The notes under the pieces: generated by a model | The model's input: the letters and a program-made list of their open reading frames with translations, nothing else | Database searches by the model: none | What the model was told of the DNA's origin: nothing | Translations under genes and position numbers: made by a program | Shown: positions 26,575 to 34,280 of the stretch, one piece after another | Position numbering within the stretch: position 1 is the stretch's first letter | How the letters are laid out: every line of letters begins with the position of its first letter | NCBI RefSeq assembly: GCF_030944405.1 | Contig: NZ_CP132339.1 | Span: 2,728,001 to 2,792,000, forward strand | Source: Janthinobacterium sp. J1-1 | GTDB lineage: Bacteria > Pseudomonadota > Gammaproteobacteria > Burkholderiales > Burkholderiaceae_D | Direction: 5' to 3' | DNA: 64,000 bases

Positions 26575-27939
26575 ATGATTTTTACCCACGATACGACGCG
26601 GCTGTTGCTGCTGGCCGGCCTGTCCTTCAGTTATGCCGGCGTGTGCCTGGCGCCCTGGCTGCGCGCGCGCACCAAGCGCCGCGCCGCCGCTGCCGCCAAG
26701 GCGGCGCTGGCCGGCAATCCGGCCTGGCTGGTGGCGTATGCCAGCCAGACCGGCAATGCCGAAGAGCTGGCCACGCAGACGGCGCACAGCCTGCAGCTGG
26801 CCGGCATCGCCGTGCGCGTGTGCGCACTGGCCGAACTGACGGCGCAGGAGCTGCAGCAGGCCGAGCGGGCGCTGTTCCTGGTCAGCACCTATGGCGAGGG
26901 CGATGCGCCCGACAATGCCGCCGCCTTTATCGGTCGCCTGATGACGGGCGAACTGGCTCTGCCGCAACTGCATTATGGCGTGCTGGCGCTGGGCGACCGC
27001 AGCTACAGCCAGTTCTGCGGCTTTGGCCGCGCACTCGATGCCTGGCTGGCCGGGCAGGGCGCGTCGCCCCTGTTCGAGCGCATCGAGGTCGACCGCAGCG
27101 CCAGCGCCGCCATCGGCGCCTGGTTCCAGCAACTGAGCCATCTGGCCGGCACCAGCGATGCGCCCGACTGGAGCGCGCCCGCGTTCGACGACTGGCGGCT
27201 GCTGGAGCGCCGCCTGCTCAATCCCGGCAGCGCCGGCGGCCCGATTTATCACGTGGAGCTGGCGCCTGCCAGCGGCATCCTGCCGGCCTGGCAGTCGGGC
27301 GACCTGGTGCAGCTGGCCGCGCCGGCCGATCCATCGAAGCCGCGCGAATACTCGATCGCTTCGATACCGCAGGAAGGCCGCGTACACCTGCTGGTACGCC
27401 AGCACAGCCATCCCGACGGCAGCCTGGGCGTGGCATCGGGCTGGCTGACGCAGGCGGCGCAGCCGGGGCAGCTGGTGCAATTGCGCGTGCGCCAGCACCG
27501 CCGTTTCCGGCTGGAAGACAATGCCGGGCGGCCCTTGATCCTGATCGGCAACGGCAGCGGCATCGCCGGCCTGCGCGGCCACCTGAAAAGCCGCATATTG
27601 GCCGGCCAGCGGCGCAACTGGCTACTATTTGGCGAGCGCAATGCGGCCCACGATGCGCATTACCATGAAGAATTGCAGCGCTGGCACGCCAGCGGCGAGC
27701 TGCCGCGACTGGACCTGGTGTTTTCGCGCGACCAGGAGCAGCGCCTGTATGTGCAGGACCGCCTGCGCGGCAATGCCGATGAAGTGCTGCAGTGGCTGGC
27801 GCAGGGCGCGGCGATCTATATCTGCGGCAGCCTGGCCGGCATGGCCGGCGGCGTCGACCAGGCGCTGGAAGAGATGCTGGGCCGCCCGGCCCTCGATGCG
27901 CTGGCGGCGCAAGGCCGCTACCGCCGCGACGTATATTGA
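26575..27939 (+). CDS. Membrane-anchored flavodoxin/FAD reductase (sulfite reductase alpha-like)
   Basis: A 454-residue diflavin reductase. One N-terminal helix (about 9-29) is followed by RARTKRR, so the catalytic part should face the cytoplasm. A flavodoxin domain follows (YASQTGNAEELA, STYGEGDAPDNAA, LGDRSYSQFCGFG), then an FAD domain (REYSIAS) and an NADPH-binding domain (LILIGNGSGIAGLRG, YVQDRL, YICGS). It resembles the reductase half that in some bacteria is fused to PepSY membrane domains. It likely feeds NADPH electrons to the PepSY protein of the same operon. Confidence 0.9.
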   Translation: MIFTHDTTRLLLLAGLSFSYAGVCLAPWLRARTKRRAAAAAKAALAGNPAWLVAYASQTGNAEELATQTAHSLQLAGIAVRVCALAELTAQELQQAERALFLVSTYGEGDAPDNAAAFIGRLMTGELALPQLHYGVLALGDRSYSQFCGFGRALDAWLAGQGASPLFERIEVDRSASAAIGAWFQQLSHLAGTSDAPDWSAPAFDDWRLLERRLLNPGSAGGPIYHVELAPASGILPAWQSGDLVQLAAPADPSKPREYSIASIPQEGRVHLLVRQHSHPDGSLGVASGWLTQAAQPGQLVQLRVRQHRRFRLEDNAGRPLILIGNGSGIAGLRGHLKSRILAGQRRNWLLFGERNAAHDAHYHEELQRWHASGELPRLDLVFSRDQEQRLYVQDRLRGNADEVLQWLAQGAAIYICGSLAGMAGGVDQALEEMLGRPALDALAAQGRYRRDVY

Positions 27940-27985
27940 GCTGGCGCGCTATCATGGCTGTTTCCACCCGTTCCCAGGAGGCAGC

Positions 27986-28537
27986 ATGAGCGACCATATC
28001 GACACAATTCCCGTCAACCTGATCAATGGCCAGGCCACCAGCCTGGCCGCCTACCGTGGCAAGGTGCTGCTGGTGGTTAACGTGGCCTCGGCCTGCGGCC
28101 TGACGCCGCAATACGAAGGCCTGGAGAAGTTGTATGAAGACAAGCAGGCCGAGGGCCTGGTGGTGCTGGGCTTTCCCGCCAATGAATTCGGCGCGCAGGA
28201 ACCGGGCAGCAACGAAGAGATCGCCGACTTTTGCAGCAGCAAGTTCAGCGTGCAGTTCCCCCTGTTCGAGAAAATCGTCGTCAAGGGGCCGGGCCAGCAT
28301 CCGCTGTACCAGCAGCTGGTCAAGCAGCAGCCGCAGGCGCAGGAAAAACCGGGCAGCGATTTCCGCGCCAAGCTGGCCGGCTACGGCATTACGCAAGACA
28401 AGCCCGATGATGTGCTGTGGAATTTCGAGAAGTTTTTGATCAGCAAGGATGGCCGGGTGGTGGGGCGTTTTGCACCCGACACCACGGCCGACGACGCCAT
28501 CCTGCGGGACGCCATCGAGCGCGAACTGCGCGCCTGA
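27986..28537 (+). CDS. Glutathione/thioredoxin peroxidase
   Basis: A 183-residue peroxidase of the glutathione peroxidase family. The peroxidatic cysteine is C37 (NVASACGLTPQY), with Q71 in NEFGAQEPG and Trp in VLWNFEKFL completing the active site. A second cysteine at C83 (ADFCSS) fits the resolving cysteine of thioredoxin-dependent members. The ATG follows CAGGAGGCAGC. It lies 46 bases after the Fur operon and may be read with it, which would fit protection against peroxide during iron uptake. It converges with the DUF2325 gene, four bases apart. Confidence 0.93.
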   Translation: MSDHIDTIPVNLINGQATSLAAYRGKVLLVVNVASACGLTPQYEGLEKLYEDKQAEGLVVLGFPANEFGAQEPGSNEEIADFCSSKFSVQFPLFEKIVVKGPGQHPLYQQLVKQQPQAQEKPGSDFRAKLAGYGITQDKPDDVLWNFEKFLISKDGRVVGRFAPDTTADDAILRDAIERELRA

Positions 28538-28541
28538 GCGC

Positions 28542-29768
28542 TTATTCCGACGTGGCGTGCTGGGCCGCCGGTGCCAGCTCGCCGCTCACTTCCTGCAAGC
28601 CGCGCGCCAGGCTGGAAATGCTGGGGTTGTCGATGAAGACGCAACGCTTGCCGGTGCGCTTGCAATAATCCTTCACGCGCCAGTAGGCGCTGTGGCTGAT
28701 GCAGCCGGTCTGGCAGATCACCAGGTCGGCCGCCGCCAGGCTCGAATCGAGCAGGTTGGCATTGTCTTCCAGTCCGCCGTCATGGTGGGCGAACTGCGCG
28801 CCCACGCGCTCGATCAGGGCGCGGTAGGTGGCGACGTTGCCGCTGCGGCCACCGACGCACAGCACGCTCTGGTCGACCAGGCGGATCGGCATTTTCAGCT
28901 TGCCGCCGCTGGGCGCTTCCAGCTTCGGCGCCGGCGGCGGCACGGCCGCGGCAGGCCGTGGCTGGGCTTTCAGCTCGGTGATTTGCAGGCGCAATTCCTT
29001 TTCGCGTTCATCCATCTGCGCCAGGCGCTCGACCAGGCGGGTGCGCGATTCCAGCGACGGGATGGCGGCCTGCAACTGCGCCAGCTCGGCCCGCAAGCCT
29101 TCGATCACGCTGTCCTTGCCGATCGCTTCGGCACGCGTGCGCAGCAGCACCGCTTCCTGGCGTTCCAGTTCGCCGGTTTTCTCCTGCAGCATGGCCTGGC
29201 CGCGCTGCTGCAGCCTGGCCAGTTCCTGCGCCAGGCGCACGTTTTCTTCTTGCAGGGCCGTAAATTTGCCCATGTCGGCCCGCACGCAGGCGCCGGCCTG
29301 GTGCTGGATCATGTGCAGGTCGCGGCACATCTGCTCTTCCAGCTCCGCATCGCAGCGTGGATGGGTCAGGCCGGCCCAGAAGGCGCCGGACACATCGCCA
29401 TTGGCCACCGCGGTGCGCCACAGCTGGGCCACCTGCTCCTTGCTCTTGGCACCGCGAAAACGCAGGATCACCGGTGCGTAGCGGCGTTCCAGTTCCTTTT
29501 GCAGCGCTTCCGACAAGCGGTTGCGCGCGCCGCATTCGGTCACCGCGCCGACGTGCACTTCGTAGTCGTCGGCCAGCACCCGGCCACCCGTCATCTTGCC
29601 GACCAGTTTGCGCAAATAGCCGAGCGGCAGCCCCACGCCGACCAGTGGACAATGGCAGGTATGCGACAGCTCCCACAGGCGCCGGCGGCGCGAGGTGAGC
29701 GCGCTTGTTTCGGCGTCGCTGGCGGAACAATTGCTGATGACGGGCAGGGACTTGTCTTTGTCACACAT
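28542..29768 (-). CDS. DUF2325 domain-containing protein, Fur-associated operon
   Basis: A 408-residue cytoplasmic protein of unknown function. The N-terminal half (1-190) has several Cys/His groups (LSHTCHCPLVG, THPRCDAELEEQMC, DLHMIQHQAGA) that could bind a metal or haem. A coiled coil fills about 190-290. The C-terminal DUF2325 domain (about 310-400) shows VLCVGGRSGNVATYR, HHDGG and VICQTGCISHSAYWRVKDYC. The ATG at 29768 (MCDKDK) follows AGGAAACC; an in-frame reading to 30032 overlaps the next gene and is rejected. It is the third gene behind a Fur box, with HemP first, so a role in haem or iron handling is inferred. Confidence 0.87.
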   Translation of the reverse strand: MCDKDKSLPVISNCSASDAETSALTSRRRRLWELSHTCHCPLVGVGLPLGYLRKLVGKMTGGRVLADDYEVHVGAVTECGARNRLSEALQKELERRYAPVILRFRGAKSKEQVAQLWRTAVANGDVSGAFWAGLTHPRCDAELEEQMCRDLHMIQHQAGACVRADMGKFTALQEENVRLAQELARLQQRGQAMLQEKTGELERQEAVLLRTRAEAIGKDSVIEGLRAELAQLQAAIPSLESRTRLVERLAQMDEREKELRLQITELKAQPRPAAAVPPPAPKLEAPSGGKLKMPIRLVDQSVLCVGGRSGNVATYRALIERVGAQFAHHDGGLEDNANLLDSSLAAADLVICQTGCISHSAYWRVKDYCKRTGKRCVFIDNPSISSLARGLQEVSGELAPAAQHATSE

Positions 29769-29812
29769 GGCGGTTTCCTGTAAAGCGTAGAGGGAAGGCA
29801 GGGCGGCGGCGC

Positions 29813-30142
29813 TTATTGCGCCAGCGGCAGGGGGCGCTTGGGGTTGACCAGGCGGTCCAGGCGTTCGAGCAAGGTGCCCTTGGCCGGCTTGGGCGGGTTG
29901 ATGCTGGCCGTGACCATCGCCGCCCATTGCTGCGACAGCTGCTGGCAGGTTGCCTGCAGCACCGGCGCCAGGCTCGGCAGGCTGGACAATACCCGCAGGT
30001 GGCGTTCGATCACCGACGCCAGTTTCGGACACGCCGCGTTGGCGTGATAGTGCGACATCAGGTGCAGCACATTCGACAGCATCAGTTCGGGCTGCTGTTC
30101 ATGGTTGCTCGCCAACATCGTGTCGATACGGTCGTTCGCCAT
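29813..30142 (-). CDS. Hypothetical protein between hemP and the DUF2325 gene
   Basis: A 109-residue, mostly helical protein that I do not recognise. It has several histidines in the first third (SNHEQQPELM, HLMSHYHANAACPK, ERHLRV) and a Pro/Lys-rich tail. No signal peptide or membrane segment. The ATG at 30142 is chosen because AGGAG lies six bases upstream; a TTG one codon earlier is less likely. It lies 96 bases after hemP and 44 bases before the DUF2325 gene on the same strand, so it is probably part of that Fur-controlled unit. Confidence 0.75.
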   Translation of the reverse strand: MANDRIDTMLASNHEQQPELMLSNVLHLMSHYHANAACPKLASVIERHLRVLSSLPSLAPVLQATCQQLSQQWAAMVTASINPPKPAKGTLLERLDRLVNPKRPLPLAQ

Positions 30143-30238
30143 CAAGCGCTCCTGTGCGGTAGTGCCGCTGGCGGGCGCGCCGGAGGCGCACGACTGGCTT
30201 GCGGAAAGGGATGGTCTGCCGGTACAGCCGCAGCTGGC

Positions 30239-30436
30239 TCAGGCAGTGAGGATCAGTTTGTTCAGTTGGGTGACGCGCAGGCGGTAAATCTTGCCGCTGT
30301 GTTCGATTTCGATTTCGCGGCCCTGCTGCAGCAGCGTTTCGCTGGTGATGCGGCGAGCCGGCTGCGCCATGCTGACGGGCGGACGGACATGGGCGGTGGC
30401 GGCATCCTGGATCATGGCTGGTTTTGAGCTGTGCAT
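30239..30436 (-). CDS. hemP: Hemin uptake protein HemP
   Basis: A 65-residue protein of the HemP family. The C-terminal half holds the family pattern: a Ser-x-x-LL start (ITSETLLQQGREIEIEH) followed by GKIYRLRVTQLNKLIL, close to the usual YxLRxTxxGKLILTK. In Burkholderiales HemP is needed for haem-receptor expression or haem use under iron limitation. A Fur-box-like sequence lies 23 bases upstream (30459-30473). No haem receptor gene is adjacent; instead the operon continues into an unknown protein and a DUF2325 protein. Confidence 0.9.
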   Translation of the reverse strand: MHSSKPAMIQDAATAHVRPPVSMAQPARRITSETLLQQGREIEIEHSGKIYRLRVTQLNKLILTA

Positions 30437-30458
30437 GGGTGGCTTTCTTTATCTCAGT

Positions 30459-30473
30459 TGAGAATGATTCGTA
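30459..30473 (-). promoter_or_regulatory. Fur-box-like site upstream of hemP
   Basis: TGAGAATGATTCGTA matches the 7-1-7 Fur core (TGATAATnATTATCA) at about ten of fourteen positions, with the left half-site stronger than the right. Its position just upstream of hemP, an iron-regulated gene in relatives, supports the call. Confidence 0.6.
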
Positions 30474-30557
30474 TTTGCATTATTGTTGAGTGTGACCCGA
30501 AATGCAAGCCTTATTTACGAGAAAATCATCATTAGAAAACCGGTCTTTCTTGCGCGC

Positions 30558-30596
30558 AAAAAAAGACCCGGCAGGAGCGCGTGCTCCGGCCGGGTC
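30558..30596 (-). terminator. Terminator of the Crp/Fnr regulator gene
   Basis: On the minus strand a long hairpin (GACCCGGC and GCCGGGTC outer arms, GGAGC/GCTCC inner arms, one mismatch, loop ACGC) is followed by TTTTTTT. It lies 18 bases past the regulator stop codon. Confidence 0.9.
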
Positions 30597-30613
30597 AAGC
30601 CTGTACGGTCAAA

Positions 30614-31492
30614 TCAGACGGCGAGCAGCTGCGGTGTTTCCAGGGCGGCCACGCTGGCCGCCTGCGTTTCTGCCTTGAGCTTGGCGGCGGCCAGTTGCTT
30701 GGCGCGCGAGCGCGACGGCGGCAGGCGGCGCAGGGTCTTCAGCGCTTCCGGGTCCTTGATGCCGATCGTGCGCTGATCGACCGTGATCAGCCCGATTTCA
30801 TTAAAGGCCGACAAGGTGCGGCTGACCGTTTCCAGCGTCAGGCCCAGGTAGCTGCCGATTTCATGGCGCGTCATGCGCAGGTTGAACAGCTTGCTGGAAT
30901 AGCCCATCTGCGCGAAGCGGTCGGCCAGCGAGACCAGGAAGCGGGCCACGCGGGCTTCGGCGGAGAGCGCGCCCAGCATGCCGATCATCGCCTGTTCACG
31001 TACCAGTTCGCGGCTCATCACGCCGTACATGACGTTTTCCAGCTCCAGGTGCACGCGGCCCAGCGCCGTCAGTTTTTTGAATGGCAGCAGGATCAGGTCG
31101 CAGTCGGACAGCGCCACCGCTTCCGACGAGTAATGGCGGGTGTGGATGCCGTCGACGCCCAGCATGTCGCCCTTCATGGGGAAGCTGAGCACCTGTTCGT
31201 TGCCGAATTCGTCGATCAGCACGGTTTTCAGGAAGCCCGAGTTGACGATGTACAGGGTGTCGAAGGGCTGGCCGATGGTGTGGATGCGCTGGCCGGTCTT
31301 GAACTGCACATGCTGGAACAACAGTTCGTCGGCGGCGATGGTGCAGGCGGTGGAAATATGCAGCAGATCGCAGACCTCCTTCAGGTTCGACCACAGCCGT
31401 CCCTGGCGCTGGCGTCCCGCTTCCATGGACGGCGAAGGGGGCATCGGCGAAACCGGACGGTTTTCAGACGTTTGCGTGGACAGCATGTTCAT
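30614..31492 (-). CDS. Crp/Fnr-family transcriptional regulator
   Basis: A 292-residue regulator with a cyclic-nucleotide-type sensor domain (about 55-170) and a Crp winged helix (about 175-260). The recognition helix LTLETVSRTLSAF has E221, S224 and R225, the E--SR pattern of proteins that bind TTGAT-N4-ATCAA. Only C41, C50 and C131 are present, so the N-terminal four-cysteine cluster of true oxygen-sensing FNR is missing; it may be a FixK/Dnr-like or redox-type member. A perfect FNR box upstream of the nearby universal stress gene is a likely target. The extended C-terminal tail (260-292) is Ala-rich. Confidence 0.9.
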   Translation of the reverse strand: MNMLSTQTSENRPVSPMPPSPSMEAGRQRQGRLWSNLKEVCDLLHISTACTIAADELLFQHVQFKTGQRIHTIGQPFDTLYIVNSGFLKTVLIDEFGNEQVLSFPMKGDMLGVDGIHTRHYSSEAVALSDCDLILLPFKKLTALGRVHLELENVMYGVMSRELVREQAMIGMLGALSAEARVARFLVSLADRFAQMGYSSKLFNLRMTRHEIGSYLGLTLETVSRTLSAFNEIGLITVDQRTIGIKDPEALKTLRRLPPSRSRAKQLAAAKLKAETQAASVAALETPQLLAV

Positions 31493-31752
31493 CTCCTGGT
31501 GTCAGGTCGGTCATATTGAATAGCGGAATGCTCAGGGATTGCGCCGCATGTCGGCAGGTTCCTGGCGGTTAGTGCTTGAAGCGCTGAAACTTGGCATGTG
31601 ATGAAATAACTTCCAGCAACTCGATGACTGGTTTCAGTATGCCAACACGCGTAGTGAATTCATATCAGCCGAGGCTGAATATGGCAGTAGGAGGTAAGGA
31701 GAGGACTGTAGGATTGTTCCTACTGTGACGAGCCCGCGCGCGGCGGGCTGGT

Positions 31753-32397
31753 TCAGGTCTTGAAGGGCGACAGCAGGCGGTGGGCGACGGCGTATTGCAC
31801 CATTTCTGAAAGGGAACTCATGCCCATTTTTTGCATGATGCGCGTCTTGTGGGTGCTGACCGTCTTCACGCTCAGGTGCAGGTTGTTGGCGATTTCCGTG
31901 ATCGACTTGCCGGCCACCAGCAGTGAAAACACTTCGAATTCGCGGTCCGACAATTGTTTGTGCAGCAGGCTTTCATTGGGCATCATGATGTTGAGCACCA
32001 GCTGCTCGGCCACTTCCGCGCTGATGTAGGGCCGCCCCGAGGCCACCTTGTGGATGGCGCCGACCAGCTGGGTGCCGGCGCTTTCCTTGGTCAGGTAGCC
32101 TTGTGCACCGGCGCGGATGGCGCGCACGGCATATTGCTCTTCTTCGTGCATGGTGAGGATCAGGATGGCCAGCTTGGGCGCCTCGCTGCGGATCTGGCGG
32201 ATCAGGTCGACGCCGCTGCGCCCCGGCATCGACAGGTCGAGCAGCAGCAGGTCGAAGCCGCCCTGGCGCACCTGGTTCAGTACTTCGAAGCCATCGATGG
32301 CTTCGCGGACGATGTCGATGTCGGGTGCGCCGTCCAGTATGCGCTTGAGGCCCTCGCGCATGATGGTGTGGTCGTCGGCAATCACAATACGTATCAT
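31753..32397 (-). CDS. NarL/FixJ-type response regulator
   Basis: A 214-residue two-domain response regulator. Receiver: acidic pocket D8/D9, phospho-acceptor D54 (LLLLDLSMPGRSG), switch Thr in LILTMH and Lys in YLTKESAG. Output: LuxR-type helix-turn-helix near 148-205 (LSDREFEVFSLLVAGKS, LSVKTVSTHK). No kinase gene is adjacent, so the partner is elsewhere. The 260-base gap to the Crp/Fnr gene (31493-31752) shows no gene; it contains a GC-rich hairpin at about 31732-31750 without a T-tract. Confidence 0.92.
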   Translation of the reverse strand: MIRIVIADDHTIMREGLKRILDGAPDIDIVREAIDGFEVLNQVRQGGFDLLLLDLSMPGRSGVDLIRQIRSEAPKLAILILTMHEEEQYAVRAIRAGAQGYLTKESAGTQLVGAIHKVASGRPYISAEVAEQLVLNIMMPNESLLHKQLSDREFEVFSLLVAGKSITEIANNLHLSVKTVSTHKTRIMQKMGMSSLSEMVQYAVAHRLLSPFKT

Positions 32398-32468
32398 AGG
32401 GTGCGGTAGGTTGGTTCGCCGGGCGCGGGGCGATTGTTAAGGAATCAGAAAGGTTGTCATCTTAGCCG

Positions 32469-32502
32469 AAAAAGACCGCCGCACCGGTATCCCTGGCGCG
32501 GC
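32469..32502 (-). terminator. Probable terminator of the universal stress gene
   Basis: On the minus strand a GCCGC/GCGGC stem with further internal pairing is followed by GGTC and TTTTT, starting a few bases after the stop codon. The stem is short, so the call is moderate. Confidence 0.5.
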
Positions 32503-32505
32503 GCT

Positions 32506-32973
32506 TCATTGCGCAGGCGGTTCCTTGATCAGCCGGTGCACCAGCACCGGCAAGGTGGAGTGCGACAACACCTTGTTGGTGACGCTGCCCAGCAGCAGTT
32601 GGCCCCAGCCGCTGCGGCCATGCGAACCCATGAAGATCAGATCGCAATGCTGCAGCTGCGCCACTTCGACGATCTTCAGCGCCGGGCTGTCGGAAAAGGC
32701 CGTCAGGCCGCTCGCTTCCAGTCCCCGCTTGGCGGCCTCGTCCAGGATGGGCTGCCAGTGGCCGCCGCCGGCCTTGCGCATGGCGATGCGGTATTCTTCT
32801 TCGCTGGGATAGCTGGGCGGAATGATTTCGATATACACGGGATACTGGTATTCGGGTGCGACGTACAGGGCAAGGATGTCGGCATGCATTTGTGCGGCGA
32901 ACGCGACGCCGGCGCAGGCGGTGAGGTTGGAGACGGCGGAACCGTCCGTGGCGATCAGAATTTTCTTATACAT
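32506..32973 (-). CDS. Universal stress protein (UspA family)
   Basis: A 155-residue single-domain Usp. It begins MYKKILIATDGS and carries the ATP-binding motif G-x2-G-x9-G-S (GSHGRSGWGQLLLGSVTNKV) near residues 115-133, so it should bind ATP. Usp proteins with this arrangement are often induced by low oxygen. A perfect FNR box lies about 88 bases upstream (33055-33068). An AAGGAGCTG ribosome site precedes the ATG. Neighbouring genes encode a Crp/Fnr regulator and a NarL-type regulator. Confidence 0.93.
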   Translation of the reverse strand: MYKKILIATDGSAVSNLTACAGVAFAAQMHADILALYVAPEYQYPVYIEIIPPSYPSEEEYRIAMRKAGGGHWQPILDEAAKRGLEASGLTAFSDSPALKIVEVAQLQHCDLIFMGSHGRSGWGQLLLGSVTNKVLSHSTLPVLVHRLIKEPPAQ

Positions 32974-33054
32974 GACAGCTCCTTCTTAAGTGAACCGGTG
33001 CGCGCAGCCTCCCTTATTGTAGGCCGGGCAGCATGATTGTATTCATGTAAAGAC

Positions 33055-33068
33055 TTGATATTTATCAA
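33055..33068 (-). promoter_or_regulatory. FNR/Crp-type binding site upstream of the universal stress gene
   Basis: TTGATATTTATCAA is an exact match to TTGAT-N4-ATCAA. Two TACAAT hexamers on the minus strand (33036-33041 and 33016-33021) lie between it and the gene and are candidate -10 boxes, giving the site a plausible activator position. Confidence 0.85.
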
Positions 33069-33428
33069 CAGTTGTGCAGCTTCAGTATAGACAACATTGG
33101 CGAAAAGGTTGTCATTTGCCGCTCCTGGTGTGGCGGCAAGTGGCTTGCGGCAAGGTTTTCTCGCCGGATTGATGCTCTTGCCTGCGCGCCAATGGTAGTA
33201 TTTCAAAATACAACACCTGATACGGATATTTCCGTACGGAAAAGGTATTGTATGCCCGCTTTGCGGCGGGAAGCGCGTTTTGAGATTGAACAACAGGGCG
33301 GCGCCCTGCTACACTCGCACCATCGCAGCGGTATTGCCTCAAATCATCTTAATCGAGAAATTGTGGGTAGTAGTCTGTAAAACGCACAGTTCAGGCGGAA
33401 TTTTGACAAATTATGGAGAAGCAGGGAT
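33069..33428. promoter_or_regulatory. Regulatory region upstream of cheZ with three palindromes and a candidate promoter
   Basis: This stretch has no gene that I can support. It holds three perfect inverted repeats: GTATTTCAAAATAC (33198-33211), TTTCCGTACGGAAA (33229-33242) and CAGGGCG-G-CGCCCTG (33294-33308). The last lies inside a candidate promoter with -35 TTGAAC (33286-33291), an 18-base spacer and -10 TACACT (33310-33315), which would give a leader of about 110 bases before cheZ. No good flagellar sigma-28 promoter was found. Confidence 0.45.
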
Positions 33429-34280
33429 ATGACAAACGCCGCTGATGATTTCGATGCCTTATTCGATGAAGTATCTGCCCAACGCACCGAGGCGCCCAAA
33501 CCGGCGCCCGCCGCGGCAGCTCCCGCCGTGATTGCGGACGATGATTTCGACGCGCTGTTCGACTCGGTGTCGGCCAGCGCCGCGCCCGCCGCAGCCGCCC
33601 CGGCGCCTGCCGTGGTGGAACCTGCGCCGGCAGCGGCCGCACCTGCCCCTGCGGCAGACAGCGCCGATCCGGTCGACCAGTCCGACAAGCCGATGTTCGA
33701 ACGCCTGGGCGGCATCGTGCGCCTGCTGCACGACTCGCTGCGCGAACTGGGTTACGACAAGGCGCTGACGGAAGCGTCGTCGCAGATCGTCGACGCCCAG
33801 GACCGCCTGGAATACGTGGCGACCCTGACCGAACAGGCCGCCAACAAGGTGCTGAACACGCTCGACGAAGGCATGCCGGCACAGGACGTGCTGTCGAAAA
33901 AGGCCAAGGACATGGACAGCCGCTGGACGGCGCTGTTCGACGGCAAGCTGAGCCTCGACGAATTCAAGGCCCTGGCCGGCGACTCGCGCCAGTTCGCGCA
34001 GGCCGTCACCGAGGCGACCGAGGCGGAAAAAGCCCGCCTGCTGGAAATCATGATGGCCCAGGACTTCCAGGACATTACCGGCCAGTTGATCAAGAAAGTG
34101 GTCATTATCACCAAGACGGTGGAAAATGAACTGGCTCAGTTGCTGCGCGACAATGCTCCGGCCGAAGTGCGCGAGAAACTCGCACTGAAGGAAGCGCCGC
34201 TGATGCAAGGGCCTTCCGTGCCGTCGGTGGCGCTGGACCAGGATAATGTCGACGACCTTCTTGCCGATTTGGGATTCTAA
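33429..34280 (+). CDS. cheZ: Protein phosphatase CheZ
   Basis: A 283-residue CheZ, which dephosphorylates CheY-P. The long helical hairpin covers about 90-235 with the catalytic segment DFQDITGQLIKKV (Asp and Gln conserved), and the C-terminal NVDDLLADLGF is the CheY-binding tail. Unusually, the N-terminus has two near-identical acidic peptides, DDFDALFDEVSA (6-17) and DDFDALFDSVSA (38-49), separated and followed by Ala/Pro linkers; they resemble the tail peptide. The ribosome site is GGAGAAGCAGGGAT. The stop shares one base with the cheA start (TAATG). Confidence 0.92.
   Translation: MTNAADDFDALFDEVSAQRTEAPKPAPAAAAPAVIADDDFDALFDSVSASAAPAAAAPAPAVVEPAPAAAAPAPAADSADPVDQSDKPMFERLGGIVRLLHDSLRELGYDKALTEASSQIVDAQDRLEYVATLTEQAANKVLNTLDEGMPAQDVLSKKAKDMDSRWTALFDGKLSLDEFKALAGDSRQFAQAVTEATEAEKARLLEIMMAQDFQDITGQLIKKVVIITKTVENELAQLLRDNAPAEVREKLALKEAPLMQGPSVPSVALDQDNVDDLLADLGF

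Noticed and set aside
31732..31750. Terminator for the NarL-type regulator
   Set aside because: A GC-rich hairpin is present (AGCCCGC/GCGGGCT) but no T-tract follows on the minus strand.
33316..33428. Sigma-28 (flagellar) promoter for cheZ
   Set aside because: No match to TAAA-N15-GCCGATAA at acceptable spacing was found.
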